5,967 nt of DNA from Thermococcaceae archaeon. GTDB lineage: Archaea; Methanobacteriota_B; Thermococci; Thermococcales; Thermococcaceae. The notes under the pieces are model-generated. The model searched no databases and had not been told where the DNA came from. It worked only from the letters and a program-made list of their open reading frames with translations. The first letter of the stretch is position 1. Every line of letters begins with the position of its first letter. Position numbers and translations under genes: made by a program. Shown here in pieces: positions 5,042-5,967 of the stretch. Where the stretch lies: contig JAMOPD010000197.1 of NCBI GenBank assembly GCA_027064745.1, forward strand, positions 1 to 5,967, in the 5' to 3' direction.

Positions 5042-5779
5042 ATGCATGAGCTCTACACGGCCCTTGCCGGGTATTACGACGCGATTTATAGGAGAAGGGT
5101 CGAGCGGGTTTCTCGGGAGATAGACTTCGTGGAGGAACTCTTTCAGGATGAAGCCGAACGAGAAGTGAGGAAAATCTTAGACCTCGCCTGCGGAACCGGA
5201 ATCCCAACGCTCGAACTGGCGAGGCGCGGGTATCAGGTTACCGGCCTCGACCTCCATGAAGAGATGCTCGCCGTTGCAAGGCGGAAGGCCGAAATTAACA
5301 TCGAGTTCATCCAGGGGGACGCGCTTGAGATTGATTTTGATGAAGAGTTTGACGCCGTAACGATGTTCTTCTCATCCATCATGTATTTCGATGATTCTGC
5401 AATTCAACAATTGTTTAATTCTGTAAAACGAGCCCTGAAACAGGGTGGGGTTTTCATCGCCGACTTCCCGTGCTGGTACTACGGCGGAAGGGACGGCCCA
5501 ATAGTGTGGGACGAGCGGAAGGGCGATGAGTGGCTGGTTATAACGGACTGGCGAGAGGTGGAGCCGGCAACACAGAAACTCCACTTCAAGAGGCTCGTGC
5601 AGATAGTGAAGCCCGACGGGAGCTTTAAGGCCTTCATGGTGGATGACGAGCTCAACATCTACACACCAAGGGAGATGAGACTCTTGGCCGAGAAGCACTT
5701 CAGGAAGGTCAAAATCTACGGGGACCTCCACGAGCTGAGGCCCAATGACCGGAGGTACTGGCTGGTGGCCCTTAAATAG
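5042..5779 (+). CDS. Class I SAM-dependent methyltransferase
   Basis: 245 residues from ATG 5042, with GGTGGT (5033-5038) 3 nt upstream. Rossmann-fold methyltransferase motifs are in order: motif I LDLACGTGIP (46-55), the acidic ribose-binding residue in GLDLHEEM (68-75, Asp 70), QGDALEIDF (91-99), the post-II strand FDAVTMFFSSIMYF (103-116) and ALKQGGVFIADF (131-142). The C-terminal half, including PCWYYGGRDGPIVWDE (143-158) and DDELNIYTPREMRLLAEK (201-218), closely resembles my memory of the P. horikoshii structure 1WZN. That protein is a SAM methyltransferase of unknown substrate, so no substrate is claimed. Between residues 81 and 88 this copy seems about three residues shorter than that homologue. 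Codons are more GC-rich than in the left half of the window. It is transcribed divergently from moaB; a shared role is not evident. Confidence 0.9.
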   Translation: MHELYTALAGYYDAIYRRRVERVSREIDFVEELFQDEAEREVRKILDLACGTGIPTLELARRGYQVTGLDLHEEMLAVARRKAEINIEFIQGDALEIDFDEEFDAVTMFFSSIMYFDDSAIQQLFNSVKRALKQGGVFIADFPCWYYGGRDGPIVWDERKGDEWLVITDWREVEPATQKLHFKRLVQIVKPDGSFKAFMVDDELNIYTPREMRLLAEKHFRKVKIYGDLHELRPNDRRYWLVALK

Positions 5780-5967
5780 CAAACTTTTTAAACTTCGGGC
5801 TCATTTCTATACCCTGGTGGTGCCTATCGTCCACCGTAACGCTGATTTCAACCTTTAGCAAAGCATTTCGCGCTTCTTGGTTAGCCCTTACTCCGGCACC
5901 ACCGGCGTTGCTAAGATTTTTAAGGCTCTCTTCTGAGGGTAACCCATCTTCAAAAAACCGAAAGGGT
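5772..5967 (-). CDS. Possible C-terminal end of an unidentified minus-strand gene (weak)
   Basis: A minus-strand frame is open from the window edge (5967) for 64 codons to TAA at 5774-5772, overlapping the methyltransferase 3' end by 8 bp in convergent orientation. The peptide includes GGAGVRANQEARNALLKVEI and SVTVDDRHHQG and ends SPKFKKFAI. I recognise no family. Against it: CGG and CGA codons are uncommon for this group, a plus-strand frame across the same bases is also open, and another minus frame reads MGYPQKRALKILATPVVPE before a stop. It may be decayed sequence or non-coding. Confidence 0.25.
   Translation of the reverse strand, partial: PFRFFEDGLPSEESLKNLSNAGGAGVRANQEARNALLKVEISVTVDDRHHQGIEMSPKFKKFAI
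5785..5789 (+). terminator. T5 run behind the methyltransferase (possible terminator, or part of a TATA box)
   Basis: T5 begins 5 nt after the stop codon, which fits an archaeal terminator. The same sequence, CTTTTTAAAC, could be a TATA box with a start near 5812. The window does not decide between them. Confidence 0.35.
5816..5903. repeat. Long-range 9-bp inverted repeat
   Basis: GGTGGTGCC (5816-5824) and GGCACCACC (5895-5903) are perfect complements separated by 70 nt. A nested pairing GCT/AACC (5841-5843, 5850-5853) with GGTTAGC (5879-5885) is possible with a bulge. There is no ACA box, box C/D or tRNA signature. Confidence 0.45.

Noticed and set aside
4725..5123. Two short plus-strand frames around the moaB-methyltransferase gap
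   Set aside because: One is antisense to moaB; the other overlaps the promoter and start of the methyltransferase in a different frame. Neither looks like protein.
5372..5782. Minus-strand open frame of 136 codons
   Set aside because: It is antisense to the well-supported methyltransferase and shows no family motifs.
1..5967. CRISPR arrays, insertion sequences, tRNA genes
   Set aside because: No regularly spaced repeats, transposase motifs, terminal inverted repeats or cloverleaf sequences were seen.

Overview
The window looks like the chromosome of a hyperthermophilic euryarchaeon of the order Thermococcales (Pyrococcus/Thermococcus group). The evidence is TATA/BRE promoters at archaeal spacing, GGTG-type ribosome binding sites, AGA/ATA/GAG-rich codon use, a GC-rich H/ACA guide RNA with K-turns in an AT-rich background, and proteins that read like P. 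horikoshii proteins of known structure. As I remember them, these are the MoeA of entry 1UZ5 and the SAM methyltransferase of entry 1WZN. Genus and species cannot be fixed by eye.

Layout. At the left edge is the start of a minus-strand gene (1-193). Its N-terminus resembles that of the divergent plus-strand gene at 313-1362; both look like adenylate-forming (LuxE/PaaK-type, ANL superfamily) proteins. The plus-strand gene is coupled to 1365-2447, a protein with about seven membrane spans and a C-terminal DUF835 domain. The three genes share a 119-bp divergent promoter region and may form one poorly known system.

Next is a non-coding block (2448-2906). Its core, 2582-2794, folds as three consecutive H/ACA pseudouridylation-guide hairpins behind its own TATA box. 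By hand, hairpin 2 fits the 23S rRNA site equivalent to E. coli U2586 and hairpin 3 fits helix 69 (U1915/U1917). Haloferax uses one H/ACA RNA for the same pair of regions. Hairpin 1 has no target I could find. A small charged hypothetical protein follows (2907-3101), then a degenerate direct repeat whose second copy covers the 3' end of moeA.

On the minus strand, moaB and moeA (4877 down to 3169) form a two-gene operon separated by 2 bp. They carry out the last steps of tungsten/molybdenum cofactor assembly: adenylylation of the pterin, then metal insertion. In Thermococcales this serves tungsten enzymes such as aldehyde:ferredoxin oxidoreductases. Divergent from moaB is a SAM-dependent methyltransferase (5042-5779) with unknown substrate. 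The last 190 bases hold no gene I can name, only a weak minus-strand open frame and a 9-bp long-range inverted repeat.
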